A DNA stretch of 64,000 bases from Anisodus tanguticus (GCA_034509755.1 CM067550.1:923001-987000); one strand, 5' to 3'; counted from the stretch's first letter, positions 1-10,594 are shown. Notes: a model not told the origin generated them from the letters alone. Translations and numbers: made by a program.

Positions 1-235
1 TACAATTACTATAACTTTGAACCCACGGCTTCCTATCACCGTCCCGTGAGTTCTTATCAAATGCATAATTTAAATGCTCAACCGAGCTCATAAAAAAGAA
101 TCGTACCTTGATTTACCTAGCACAACTAGCATGAACCAGAATAAAAAATGCCTAACCTGAAAATCATAGGTACCCACATTTTAAAAAAGGGCTAATAATG
201 GAAGTAATAAGTACATGATTTCAACACTCGTGGTT
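1..235. other. unassigned AT-rich sequence
   Basis: I see no coding frame, tRNA-like box or recognisable repeat end here. It lies just left of a block (236-566) that recurs elsewhere in the window. It does not resemble the sequence left of the matching block at 17082, so the duplicated unit seems to begin near 236. Confidence 0.5.
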
Positions 236-566
236 ATATAACAAAGTTAATGTACTTTAACTCAAGGTGGGATAGTAAAAAAAACAATTTCTTAATATGT
301 AAAATGAAATTGCATGCAATCACAAAAAAGTATTGGTATTTGTGGATGCAGGACTAAAACAGAGTACCTAGAATGCAAGTTCAGTGATTTAACACATGAA
401 TCGGAGGTGAAAGTCAAGATCGAGGACCTAGTTATACCCAAGAGTTGAAGAAATATCTTCAAGTATCCAAGGAGACGGGGAGATTGACGATGATGTCAAA
501 CATTGTATTAGAGCGGGGTATGTGAAATGAAGGCTCGCCTCCGGAGTGATGTGCGATAAGAATGTG
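236..566 (+). mobile_element. RTE-type LINE fragment, copy 1 (truncated)
   Basis: From about 348 this encodes the C-terminal part of an RTE-clade LINE reverse transcriptase, with a recognisable TEYLECKF stretch followed by a DxDVKHRIRAGYVK-like stretch. The frame is broken by a TGA at 'aagagttgaag' (near 445) and by a small deletion just after it. It stops abruptly near 566, where a tandem-repeat block begins. The leader 236-295 matches 17082-17139. The rest matches 3082-3350 and 17580-17850. Copy 2 has the same TGA but copy 3 does not, so copies 1 and 2 share a more recent ancestor. It is a non-functional fossil. Confidence 0.8.
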
Positions 567-1515
567 GAGGCCTCAAAAATCGACGGATATTTTTTCATCG
601 GCCAATGTGCAGTATTTATAACCAGTAAAACAGTAAGTTATCCGTGTACGGATGTTAAAATGCCAAAAACAGCAAACTGAAACGGGAGAGCATTTTCCGA
701 AAGGGGCGTGGCCTTAAATTTAATTTCATTGGCAAAATGCAGTATTTATTCAAAGCAGTAAAGCAGTAAAAATGCAGTATTTATTCATTGGCAAAATGCG
801 GTATTTATTCAAAGCAGTAAAGCAGTAAAAACGCAGCCTCGAATTCAATTTCATTGGCCTAAATGCAGTAAAGCAGTATAGCAGTAAGCAGAAAAACAGA
901 GAGGCAATTTCTGAAAAGACGCGATGTTTAGTTTAAAACAGTAAAACAGTAAATATCCGTTGCACGGATGTTTAAATGCTAAAACAGTGGACTGAAACAG
1001 GAAAGCAATGCCCGAAATGTGCGGCCTCGAATTCAATTTCATTGGCCTAAATGCAGTATTTGGTTCAAAACAGTAAAACAGTAAGATATCCGTTGCCCGG
1101 ATGTTTAAAACAGTAAACTAAAAACAGAGAAACGAAAAAAAAAAGAGCGGCCTCGAATTTAATTTCATCGGCCTAAATGCAGTATTAGTTAAAAACTATA
1201 AAACAGTAAAACAGTAAGATATCCGTTGCACGGATGTTTAAAACAGTAAACAGAAAACAAAGAAACAAAAAAAGCGCAGAAACGAAACGGAAAAAAAAAA
1301 AAGTGCGGCCTCGAATTCAATTTCATCGGCCTAAATGCAGTATTTATATAAATCAGTAAATCAGTAAGACAATCCGTGCACGGATGTTTAAATGTCAAAA
1401 CAGTAAACTGAAACAGAAACGAAGGAAAGAAAAAAAAGAGCAGCCTCGAATTTAATTTAATTTCATCGGCCTAAAGCAGTAAAGATATCCGTGTGTGGAT
1501 ATTTAAATGACAAAA
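566..1515. repeat. degenerate tandem array with hairpin motif (about 7 units)
   Basis: A unit of roughly 120-190 bp recurs about seven times. Each unit holds a 'cggcctcgaattcaattt' block (near 708, 833, 1021, 1148, 1307 and 1441; a diverged first one near 568), a 'ggcctaaatgcagtattta' block and runs of 'aaacagtaaaacagtaa'. Most also hold a short palindrome of the form ATCCGT-tgc-ACGGAT (near 638, 955, 1087, 1220, 1371 and 1487). Spacing varies because of A-rich insertions. There is no coding potential: reading frames here differ between units. Arrays like this are known in the LTRs and 3' untranslated regions of Tat/Ogre elements, which fits the sequence that follows. Confidence 0.8.
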
Positions 1516-2976
1516 TAAACCAACAGTTTGCAATTAAAACGTCCGACCCGAATTCTGAAATTTTCGGACCGAGGCAGGATTCGAATCTGCTTCTGAAATC
1601 CGACCCGAGACAGAACAGTGATCCGGCTCGGATTTCGGGTCGACCCGACCCGGAATCAAACATTTTTTTTGAATTTTCAGATAATAAACAGCATGATATT
1701 AAAACACAAAATCTGGAAATTTATTCGAAACGGGTCGACCCGACCCGGATCAGTGACCCGACCCGAATAGGATTTTTCAGTCCGAATTGATTTCTTTCCA
1801 AATTTTCAGATAACAAACAACGAAAAATATTAAAACACAAAAATCTGGAATTTAACCCAAATCGGGTTGGCCCGACCCGGACCAGTGACCCGACCCGAAT
1901 GGGATGTTTTTCAACCCGAATTGATTTTCCTCCAAATTTCAGATAACCAACAACAAAATATACACACAAAAATTTGAGAATTAATTCGAATAGGGTCAAC
2001 CCGACCCGGATCAGTGACCCGACCCGGATCGGATGTTTCAACCCGAATCGATTTTTTCTCAAACTTTCAGATAACCAACAACAAATTATTGAAACAAAAT
2101 TCAAGAAATTTTACCCGTCGGAACAGTAACTCAACCCCGGAACAGTTACCCGACCCGAAAACAAAACAGCCTCCAAACGACCAAAAAATGTGAAGAATGA
2201 AATATGATTTTCGGATTGAAAATTATGAAACAAATAGGAGTATTTTCGGATTAAAGTTAAGAAACAAAAGGGGGTATGGGGGTGTGCGGCCGATTTGGGG
2301 TTTTTAAGGTGAAGGGGTGTGTTTGGCTGAGAGAGAGAAATGGGTGTGGGGGGTTTGATTTTTATTTTTTAGGTTTGGGTTTTTGTGGAGTTTGGGGATA
2401 TAAAGGGATGAGGGAGATGGGCTTAGGAGTTTTGGGCTGGGGCTTGGTGGGGTTTCGGTTGGGTGGGTCGAAATAAGAAAGGGGGGAAGGGAATTGGGCT
2501 GTTGGGCTTAGGGGTTGTGGGCCGAAAATGGGGTAGCCAAATGGGCTGCCCCTTTAAAATGGGTTTTAGTTTTGGTGGAAATTGTTTTGGATTAAGATAT
2601 AAGAAAGGTTGAAGTGGGTTATAGGTTTAAAATATAAAAAGGATTTTATTATATATAAATAAATAAAAAGCTTTGCAAAAATTAAAAATTGTAAAGATGA
2701 CAATATGATAAAATATAATATTTGCGAAATGCTTGGTGCTAAAATAAAAAAATAAAAATGCGATGCCGTTTTGTCAAAATAAAATAACATATAATATTAG
2801 GATAAAAGTATGATTATGATATAAAAAATGCAAATGACAAATAAAATGCAAATAATAATAAAAATGATGATATATATACATATATATATGCCTATATTTT
2901 AAAACTGTCTTAAGGTGTAAAAATATTTAAAATTGCAAATAAAATCAGAAAAGATGGGACAAAATTGGGTGTCAAC
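569..2976 (+). mobile_element. probable Tat/Ogre-type Ty3/gypsy LTR or LTR fragment
   Basis: The block between the two LINE copies begins TGTGGAGGCC (near 563-569) and ends 'aaaattgggtgtcaaca' at 2976. From memory this terminus is typical of large Tat/Ogre-type LTRs in Solanaceae. It holds two tandem arrays, a G-rich stretch (2270-2560) and an AT-rich tail (2600-2950). No gag or pol coding sequence is present, so it would be a solo or partial LTR. I could not find a clean 5-bp target-site duplication. Alternatively it is a non-LTR composite repeat. Confidence 0.4.
1530..2165. repeat. GC-rich tandem array, period about 130 bp
   Basis: Three to four copies of a unit of about 130 bp. Each copy has a 'cccgacccggatcagtgac' core followed by 'ccgacccgaat' (near 1735, 1870, 1999 and a diverged one near 2148) and then an AT-rich tail containing 'ttttcagataaccaacaac'. 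It directly follows the hairpin array and is followed by G-rich sequence. The open frames across it on both strands are a by-product of the repeat and do not look like protein-coding genes. Confidence 0.75.
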
Positions 2977-2979
2977 ACT

Positions 2980-3424
2980 AAGCGAACGTTTGGTATGGTA
3001 TATTAGAAGAAATAATCGTAGTACAAATATTGTACTTAGTTATCGAGTGTTTTTGTATTTATTCGCGTCAATTTCAAATATGTAAAATGAAATTGCATGC
3101 AATCACAAAAAAGTATTGGTATTTGTGGATGCAGGACTAAAACAGAGTACCTAGAATGCAAGTTCAGTGATTTAACACATGAATCAGAGGTGAAAGTCAA
3201 GATCGAGGACCTAGTTATACCCAAGAGTTGAAGCTTCAAATATCTTCCACTATCCAAGGAGACGGAAAGATTGACGATGATGTCAAACATCGTATTAGAG
3301 CGGGGTATGTGAAATGAAGGCTCGCCTCCGGAGTGATGTGCGATAAGAATATGTCCCCTAGGCTTAAGAGTAAGTTTTACAGAGCGGTGGTTAGACCAAT
3401 ATTGGTGTATGCGGTGGAGTGTTG
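2980..3424 (+). mobile_element. RTE-type LINE fragment, copy 2
   Basis: Repeats copy 1 almost base for base from 3082 and extends further left (2980-3080, matching 17472-17573) and further right, into the part of the reverse transcriptase encoding KNMSPRLKSKFYRAVVRP. It carries the same premature TGA as copy 1 (near 3228). At about 3424, after 'gcggtggagtgttg', homology to copy 3 stops and copia RNase H sequence starts, marking a recombination or insertion junction. The long open frame on the opposite strand is antisense to the LINE. Confidence 0.8.
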
Positions 3425-4190
3425 TATTCAGGGAACCCTCGATCATGACTTGCATCTATATCCATCTTCGACCACTACTCTCATTTCTTACACAAATACT
3501 TAGCATAAAAATGATTCGGAGGTCCATGAGAAATCCACTTCGCTTCGTCATCAAAGTCTCAAAGCATCTTCGCCACTCCAAATGATTAGGGTGGGTGTCC
3601 GGATACCAGACGCTCCACGTCTGGTTATTGTGTATTTCTCGGTGACAATTTGATATCTTGGTCCTCCAAACGGCAAGCTACCTTATCTAGGTCCAGTGCC
3701 GAAGCAGAATACCGATGAATTGTAAATGTGGTGTCTGAATCTTGTTGGCTGCGAAACCTTCGTTTGGAGCTCCACTGTCCGATTCTGAAGGCGACATTGG
3801 TTTATTGTGATAATGTTAGTGCGATTTATCTCTCAAGAAATCCGGTTCAACATCAACGCACTAAACATATTGAGTTGGATATTCATTTTGTTCGCGAAAA
3901 GGTTGCTCGTGGACAAGTACGTGTCTTACATGTCCCGTCACGCTATCAGATCGCTGATATTTTTACAAAAGGTCTTTCGCTAATTCTATTTGAAGATTTT
4001 CAGGACAGTCTCAGCATACGCCGACCTTCCGTTTCGACTACGGGGGTGTGATTGATTATTTAGTCATAATTGTGTATATGGTATGTGTATATTTAGTCAT
4101 TCATTACCATTATTCTAGCCTAAGATTATGTTTGTATTATGGATATATTTACTACATTTTGAAATGAAATGATATAAGAAAATATTTGTT
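3425..4190 (+). mobile_element. Ty1/copia fragment: RNase H end plus start of 3' LTR
   Basis: Encodes the C-terminal part of a copia polyprotein. Visible landmarks are LDHDLHLYPSSTTTL, a degraded STSGYCVFLGDNLISW stretch, LSRSSAEAEYR, then YCDNVSAIYLSRNP, RTKHIELDIHFVREKV and ADIFTKGL, ending at a stop after STTGV (4051). Frameshifts separate the first part from the open stretch at 3728-4051. The sequence after the stop (4052-4190) is AT-rich and matches, in reverse complement, the sequence at 29296-29484. Both are therefore probably the start of the LTR of one copia family. The element is cut off on the left by the LINE fragment. Confidence 0.8.
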
Positions 4191-4242
4191 ACAATATCAA
4201 AAGTGCTCAACAAATGATAATGTAATAATTCATAAGAGTAAC

Positions 4243-4744
4243 TGTTAAAGCTAGTTAATGAATAAAGCTAGCTAAGTTGGTGTGAATGAGAAATGGAAGG
4301 AAAATGATTTTTTTTCTTTTCTGAAAAAAAAAGGCAACTTTTCCGAACAGTCACCAACCTATTCCGAAGAGGTACCTTCGAGGCTATATAAACTGAAGCA
4401 ATGCCTCATTTTTAATACACTGAAATTTTTTCCTGCATCTGAAAATTCTGCATTCTTTTCACAAATAAAACTATCGAGTCTTACTGTGTTTCGTTGCCAA
4501 CTTTGAGTTCGTCGAAGTCGAAGGCGTTTGATGTACCGCTACTCCTGCGACATGTATATCCGTTTTATCATGGGAGAAAGTAATCCATAACCTCGGGTAC
4601 AGTGAGGGGATTAAATCCCTTAAGGACACACAGTGAATTCTGTGGTCTCGGATATTTTCTTACTTCTGCATTATTTTTCCAGTTTCTGTTTTTCTGGTTT
4701 TGGTTTTTTTTTATTATTATTTTTTTAACACATGCAAGATAACA
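4243..4744 (+). repeat. Copia-A 5' LTR
   Basis: A 502-bp LTR bounded by TGTTA and TAACA. It has a TATA motif (4385-4392, 'ctatataaac'), which would start transcription within the LTR. It also holds a short open frame (4282-4506) shared with the 3' LTR; that frame is probably not a gene because it spans U3 and the TATA region. Confidence 0.92.
4383..4394 (+). promoter_or_regulatory. TATA box in Copia-A 5' LTR
   Basis: The sequence 'ggctatataaac' is a consensus plant TATA element. It sits about 140 bp into the LTR and is preserved in the 3' LTR (8448-8456), as expected of a retrotransposon U3 promoter. Confidence 0.65.
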
Positions 4745-5070
4745 AGCTTAAGGAATTTATTAATTATTTCTACTCATTTGGGTACTTGATTTGAAGATAT
4801 AAAAACTTCATCAAGTATACAACATACAATTTACTGGAAAAAAATGTTTGTTGTTTCGGTGTATCGAACTTATATGTTGTTTGGAGACTAAAATCTTCGG
4901 ATTTTCTACTCCTGTTGAGATTAAAGTTTTCATAACTTTCTACTCATTTGGAGACTAAAAACTTCATCAAGTATACAACATACAATTTACTGCATTTCGT
5001 TTCAAGTATTTTAAATCTATTTGTGTAACCTTGATTCGGTTTGAAGAAATAAAATCTTCACCGTTGTGTA
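4745..5070 (+). other. Copia-A leader replacing gag/protease, with direct repeat
   Basis: No primer-binding site or gag frame is visible. A segment of about 55 bp ('aaaaacttcatcaagtatac' and neighbours) occurs twice, near 4800-4838 and 4958-4995. This looks like scrambled remains after loss of gag and protease. Confidence 0.55.
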
Positions 5071-5074
5071 TTAC

Positions 5075-7656
5075 ATTTGTTGTTGTCAAAACTGAATGTA
5101 ATGGTCGTTGCCAATAATAATAAAGTTTCTGTTTCGTCTTACTTACTTGAGTCAAATAATTTATGACATTCACGTTTAGGACATGTCAATTATAGAACCT
5201 TGCGAAAAATGATTAGTTTGGAAGTATTGCCTAAGTTTGAATGCAATCAATCAAAATGTCAAATCTGTGTTGAGTCTAAGTATGTTAAACATCCTTATAA
5301 GTCAGTTGAAAGGAATTCAAGTCCTTTAGACTTAATCCATACAGATATTTGTGACATGAAGTCAATCCCATCTCGCGATGAAAAAAAGTATTTCATAACT
5401 TTTATTGACGATAGTACGCGGTATTGCTACGTTTATTTACTTAATAGTAAAGATGAAGCAATTGAAGCATTCAGGCAATACAAAACTGAAGTTGAGACTC
5501 AACTTAACAAAAAGATTAAAAATGATAAGGAGTGATAGGGGCGGTGAATATGAATCTCCTTTTGAACAAATATGTTTGGAATATGGCATTATTCATCAAA
5601 CAATCGCCCTTACTCGCCACAATCAAACGGAATTGCGGAAAGGAAAAAATAGAACCCGAAAGAAATGATGAATGCCTCGTTAATAAGTTCGGTTTACCCC
5701 GAACTTGTGGGGGAAGCCATTCTAACTAACGACTAGCCGAATACTCAATCGAGTGCCCCATAGCAAAGCAAAATCTATTCCATACGAAAAGTGGAAAGGA
5801 AGGAAGCCCAATTTGGGATACTTCAAAGTGTGGGGGTGTTTGGCCAAGGTGCAAGTTCCTAAACCCAAAAGGGTAAAAACAGGACCTAAAACCATTGATT
5901 GTGTGTTTTATAGGATATGCCCCAAATAGTAAGGCATATCGATTTCTAGTTCACAAATCAGAAAATCCCGACATTCAGGTGAATACGGTAATTGAATCAG
6001 ATAATGCTGACTTCTTTGAAACCATATATCCGTATAAAAAGGAACGTGAGTCGTCTAGCAAAGAATCTAAACGACCTAGGGAAGAAACAAAGGAAAATAT
6101 TCCTGATGAGGAAAATCCAAGACGCAGCAAACGTCAAAGGACGTGTACTTCATTTGGACCAGAATTTCTAACATTTTTGTTGGAGAATGAGCCTCGAACC
6201 TTCAACGAAGCTATGTCTTCATCGGAAGCTCAATTTTGGAAAGAGGCAATCAATAGTGAGATAGAATCCATATTAAACAACCATACTTGGGAATTGGTTG
6301 ACCTTCCTCCAGGGAATAAATCTTTAGGTTCCAAATGTATTTTCAAGCGGAAAATGAAAGCTGATGGTACTATTGATAAATATAAGGCAAGACTAGTTGT
6401 TAAAGGGTTTAGACAACGAGAAGGTCTTGATTACTTTCATACATACTCGCCGGTAATGAGGATTACATCCATTCGGGTGTTAGTAGCGTTAGCCGCCGTG
6501 TACGGTCTTGAAATCCATCAAATGGATGTGAAAACAGCCTTCTTAAATGGAGAGTTAGAGGAAAAAATTTACATGGAATAACCTGAGGGGTTTGTAGTTC
6601 CAGGGAAAGAGAAGAAGGTGTGTCGACTTGTTAAGTCTCTTTACGGACTAAAACAAGCACCCAAACAGTGGCATGCAAAATTTGACCATACAATGCTGTC
6701 AAATGGATTCAAGATAAATGAGTGTGATAAATGTGTCTACATTAAGAACACTCCGAACCACGTAGTCATTGTTTGTTTGTACGTGGATGATATGTTGATA
6801 ATGAGTAACGACATTGCTAACATAAATGCTACTAAGCGCATGCTTGCTAGTAAGTTTGATATGAAAGACTTAGGAGTTGCCGATTTAATTCGGGAATTAA
6901 AATCCATAAGACTCCTCAAGGTCTAGCATTGTCTCAAACTCATTATATTGAAAAGGTACTTGAAAAGTTCAAGTATTTGGACTTTAAAGTTGCAAAGACG
7001 CCAATTGATATGAACCTTGCTCTTGCAAAGAATAAAGGTGAAAGTCATTCTCAATTGGATTATGCCGAGTGTTGGGAAGTTTGATGTATATCATGAACTC
7101 GTACGCGATTCGATATTGCGTGTGCTATAAGTAAACTAAGTCGCTACACTAGTAATCCCGACAAAAAACATTGGCTGGCAATGAAACGAGTTTTGGGGTA
7201 TTTAAAACATACTCAAAACTTTGCTTTGCATTATAACAGGTATCATGCAGTTATTGAAGGATACAGTGATGCAAATTGGATCACCGGTTCAACTGAAACT
7301 AAATTCACAAGTGGATATGTTTTTACCATAGGTGGAGGAGCAATGTCTTGGAAGTCATCCAAACAGACATGTATCGCCCGCTCTACAATGGAATCTGAGT
7401 TCATAGCTTTAGACAAAGCCGGTGAAGAAGCTGAATGGCTCCGGAATTTCTTACAAGATATTCCATTTTGGCCCAAACCGTTGGCTCCTATATGCATATA
7501 TTGCGATAGCCAAGCGGCAATAGGAAGAGCCGGGAGCCTTATGTACAACGGAAAGTCTCGTCACATACGACGAAGACATAATACCGTTAGACAACTACTC
7601 TCTACTAGAATTATCACAATTGACTACGTTAAGTCAAGAGATAATGTCCACTAACT
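5075..7656 (+). pseudogene. Copia-A pol: pre-integrase, integrase, RT, RNase H
   Basis: In order: a GAG-pre-integrase motif (HSRLGHVNYRTL, preceded by a stop in place of the usual tryptophan, near 5162) with a CxxC pair; an integrase core with HTDICDM (first Asp), SDRGGEY (second Asp, after a frameshift near 5530) and a broken catalytic-Glu region; then IGYAPNSKAYRFLV (5895-6581 frame). RT follows with KARLVVKGFRQ, MDVKTAFLNGELEE, SLYGLKQAP and an intact YVDDM active site near 6780. RNase H (7181-7656) shows YSDANW, ESEF and CDSQAAI. An in-frame TAA at 6579 replaces the glutamine usual in MEQPEGF, and RT breaks off near 6926 by frameshift. It cannot make a full polyprotein. Confidence 0.9.
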
Positions 7657-8305
7657 AAAGGCCTAACTAGAGAGGTAGTTGAAAGATCATCAAGGGGAAT
7701 GGGACTATGGCCGAGGACAAGTCATCGTGACAGTAACTCTACCTAGAAGACTGGAGATCCCAAGATCTAGGTTCAAATAGATCAAACAAAGTCATTAATG
7801 ACGATTCAACATTGTCACAATAACTCTTTGGTCCATTCTCGTGATGAGACAATGTTCAGTACCAGGATAAAGCATTACGGCTTTTTAATGGTTCCTAAGT
7901 TTGGTACGGGGTATATGAAATAGTGTATCTACGGGATGACACATTTAGGAATCACCTATGTAAGTGTGAAGTGTAAGCCGCTTCAAGGAGAATTATGTAA
8001 GGCCAATTCTCTACGCACTTATGAACCAGGCAGTGTTCATGGCTGAAACGAACAAAATAATGAGAACCAAAGACGGTTAAAGGGTTAATTGTGTGACATG
8101 TGGTTGTCTAGGTATACACCAAAGCTCGACGGTTCAAGGATATCAAATCTACCGATTGACCGAGTATATCCGACATATGTTCACTACGGAACGTTCAAAG
8201 AGAAATCTACTTATCCAGATGCGATTAATCCTTGCTTACGAATCACACAGTTTTTTGTCATGCATGTTTTTCATCATATAGCCATTCCCCATTCATGTGG
8301 GGGAT
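7657..8305 (+). other. Copia-A post-pol region and polypurine tract
   Basis: About 650 bp without convincing coding sequence between RNase H and the 3' LTR. It ends with 'tgtgggggat' (8296-8305) directly next to the LTR, a standard copia polypurine tract that primes plus-strand DNA synthesis. Short open frames at 8089-8328 look like chance. Confidence 0.7.
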
Positions 8306-8811
8306 TGTTAAAGCTAGTTAATGAATAAAGCTAGCTAAGTTGGTGTGAATGAGAAATGGAAGGAAAATGATTTTTTTTTCTTTTCTGAAAAAAAAAGGCA
8401 ACCTTTCCGAAGAGGCACCAACCTATTCCGAAGAGGCACCTTCGAGGCTATATAAACTGAAGCAATGCCTCATTTTTAATACACTGAAATTTTTTCCTGC
8501 ATCTGAAAATTCTGCATTCTTTTCACAAATAAAACTATCGAGTCTTACTGTGTTTCGTTGCCAACTTTGAGTTCGTCGAAGTCGAAGCCGTTTGATGTAT
8601 CGCTACTCCTGCGACAGTTATATCCGTTTTATCCTGGGAGGAAGTAATCCATAACCTCGGGTACAGTGAGGGGATTAAATTCCTTAAGGACACACAGTGA
8701 ATTCTGTGGTCTCGGATATTTTCTTACTTCTGCATTATTTTTTCAGTTTCTGTTTTTCTGGTTTTGGTTTTTTTTTTTTTTTTTGATTTTTTGAACACAT
8801 GCAAGATAACA
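8306..8811 (+). repeat. Copia-A 3' LTR
   Basis: A 506-bp direct copy of 4243-4744 with the same TGTTA/TAACA ends. Differences are a few substitutions plus length changes in the T-runs near 8370 and 8770. The TATA box is retained at 8448-8456. Confidence 0.92.
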
Positions 8812-10217
8812 ATAACTACTCAATATAAGTTATTCATTTTAACTTTAAAGTATAAGTAATTAGGACTAACCCCAAAGAGCTAGCAATAATTAGTTTTCTA
8901 AGTTAGTTAGGATTAAAATATAAAGGACCATTTTGGGTCTTTTCTCGATGAATCCTATTAGCTCCACCTAGCTCCGTCCCTGTTAATAGTATCATAAAAT
9001 ATGATTTTTGGATGCAAATATATTTACACAAGATCTTTTTTTTTTTTGGGTTAGGAAAACAGTCGTTTACAAATATATTGGGTCCTTTTGCATTTTGCAC
9101 TTTTTAAAAAGGTAATGTAGAAAAAATACAATTAGAATTTCCTAAAAAAGAATATTATGTGCAGTAATCACCTGGAAAAAAAACCCTTCAGAACTTGAAA
9201 ATAAAGGAAAAACAAACAATTGATTCGTGGAATCGGTGAGTTAAGTGGCTTTCAACTTTTAACGGTCTTTTTCTCGAACGACATATGGGATGAAAAAAAG
9301 AAGAAGGAACTTACATGTACGGTCTAATATTAGGAGTCAATATAAACAGTTAGTAAAAGATTTTTTTAAGGAAAATATTATTCTCTTCGTCTCAATTTAT
9401 GTGATATTTTTCACTTTTGAAATTCAAACCGCATGAAGTTTGAATAATATTTTAAAATGTATATTTTTACCAAATTAATATGAGAAAAATTACAATTTAT
9501 ATGTGATACTTTCTCTTCTTGAGATTCAAATTTTATGAACTTTGTTCAAGATTTTAATATGTACCCCCTACGGCCACTTTTAACTGTCCACTATGGACTT
9601 TGCACATCTCTACGAAATACTAAATGAAATGGTGCACCATTCTTTTGTAATCCTAAAATCGCCACTGTTTGTGATATGTAACCAGGCTAAAAAGAGAATG
9701 AAAATTAATCAACCTAGCTATTTAATTAGTCAAAAAGTAACTTTTTTTATTAATAAAATTGAATATGAATTATTGGTCGATTCTTGTCATATGTTAGTCC
9801 ACTTTTATCTTTCCTCCTATTTTGTTTACCTTTTTCTTCTTCTTTTGAGTGGCATTTCAGCATTTCTTATAGTAAGATAAATTTCTTAGGTGTACTACAC
9901 AACAAATCCCTGCTACAGTTATAACTAAGTGGAGTACTTTATTGATATAAAGCAGAGGCAATATAATTAATTTTGTCCATTTAGGCTGATAAAGATATAA
10001 TGCAACATTTGTATTTTTCTTTGACAATTACTTGTACTATCATTGATTTTAGTCAAGCTCCTTTGTCTTAGTTTTCATATCATATATCCTTTGGCTTTTC
10101 AACTTCAAAATTTTATATTCTAAATGTTTTATCTTAACCACTTAAAAATGAGAACATAAAAAAAAAGGAACTATTTTGTATATAATCAAAACTTGAAAGC
10201 TTGAGTAGGTGCTCGGA
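8812..10217. other. intergenic AT-rich DNA with decayed MITE piece
   Basis: No gene seen. At 9385-9560 the phrase 'ctcttcgtctcaatttatgt' followed by 'gaattttgactaa'-like sequence resembles the 5' end of Stowaway-type MITEs, and a similar motif recurs near 9495. No matching right end was found. The remainder is unassigned. Confidence 0.45.
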
Positions 10218-10219
10218 TA

Positions 10220-10447
10220 CCCCTCTGTTTCCATTTATGACACTTTTCATTTTTCGAAATTTAAACTGTATGAATTTTGACTAATATTTTAAGATGCTAT
10301 TTTTACTAAATTGATATGATAAAAGTTGCAAATTATAGTTCCTTTCATATACAACATTAAGTTAATCTAATCCAACTTAGCTTCAAAGTCTAGTCAAATT
10401 GACTCTCGAACAAGTAAAAAGTGTCACATAAATTGGGACGCAGGGAT
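10220..10447. mobile_element. Stowaway-like MITE
   Basis: A 228-bp element with imperfect terminal inverted repeats. The left end reads 'cccctctgtttccatttatg'. The right end, reverse-complemented, reads 'atccctgcgtcccaatttat'. A TA lies on each side (10218-10219 and 10448-10449), the Tc1/mariner-type target duplication. The size, TIR sequence and TA site fit a Stowaway MITE. No coding capacity. Confidence 0.8.
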
Positions 10448-10594
10448 TATTATATATCGTGACATTTGAAAAATGAGAAGCAGTATTTGAAGTTAAATTG
10501 AAAAAAAATATTTGAAAATTAAAGTTGTGTTTAGACATTCATCAAACTTAAAACAATTTAAAAAAAATTGATTGGAAAAGATTGTTCACTTGAA

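Larger units (their letters stand above)
4243..8811 (+). mobile_element. Copia-A: Ty1/copia retrotransposon, deleted in gag
   Basis: Two direct LTRs (4243-4744 and 8306-8811) both start TGTTA and end TAACA. They are flanked by a 5-bp target-site duplication with one mismatch (GTAAC at 4238-4242, ATAAC at 8812-8816). Between them lie pre-integrase, integrase, reverse transcriptase and RNase H sequences in the usual copia order. There is no gag, no protease and no tRNA-Met primer-binding site next to the 5' LTR; instead 4745-5070 is AT-rich with an internal direct repeat. The element is non-autonomous and pol also carries stops and frameshifts. By eye the LTRs differ at about a dozen positions in 500, suggesting a fairly recent insertion. 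Confidence 0.93.

Noticed and set aside
1721..2104. 127-codon minus-strand frame with internal repeats
   Set aside because: It is produced by the CCCGACC tandem array; units differ in frame and there is no known protein match.
2276..2476. 66-codon open frame in a G-rich stretch
   Set aside because: Gly/Trp/Leu-rich translation arises from the G-rich LTR-like sequence; no motif, promoter or splice context.
3036..3455. 139-codon minus-strand frame
   Set aside because: It is the antisense shadow of the LINE RT fragment; the same happens at 17563-17751.
8089..8328. 79-codon plus-strand frame
   Set aside because: Lies in the non-coding post-pol region of Copia-A, directly before the polypurine tract; no motif.
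9593..9880. 95-codon plus-strand frame with hydrophobic C-terminus
   Set aside because: AT-rich chance frame without start context, homology or neighbouring exon.
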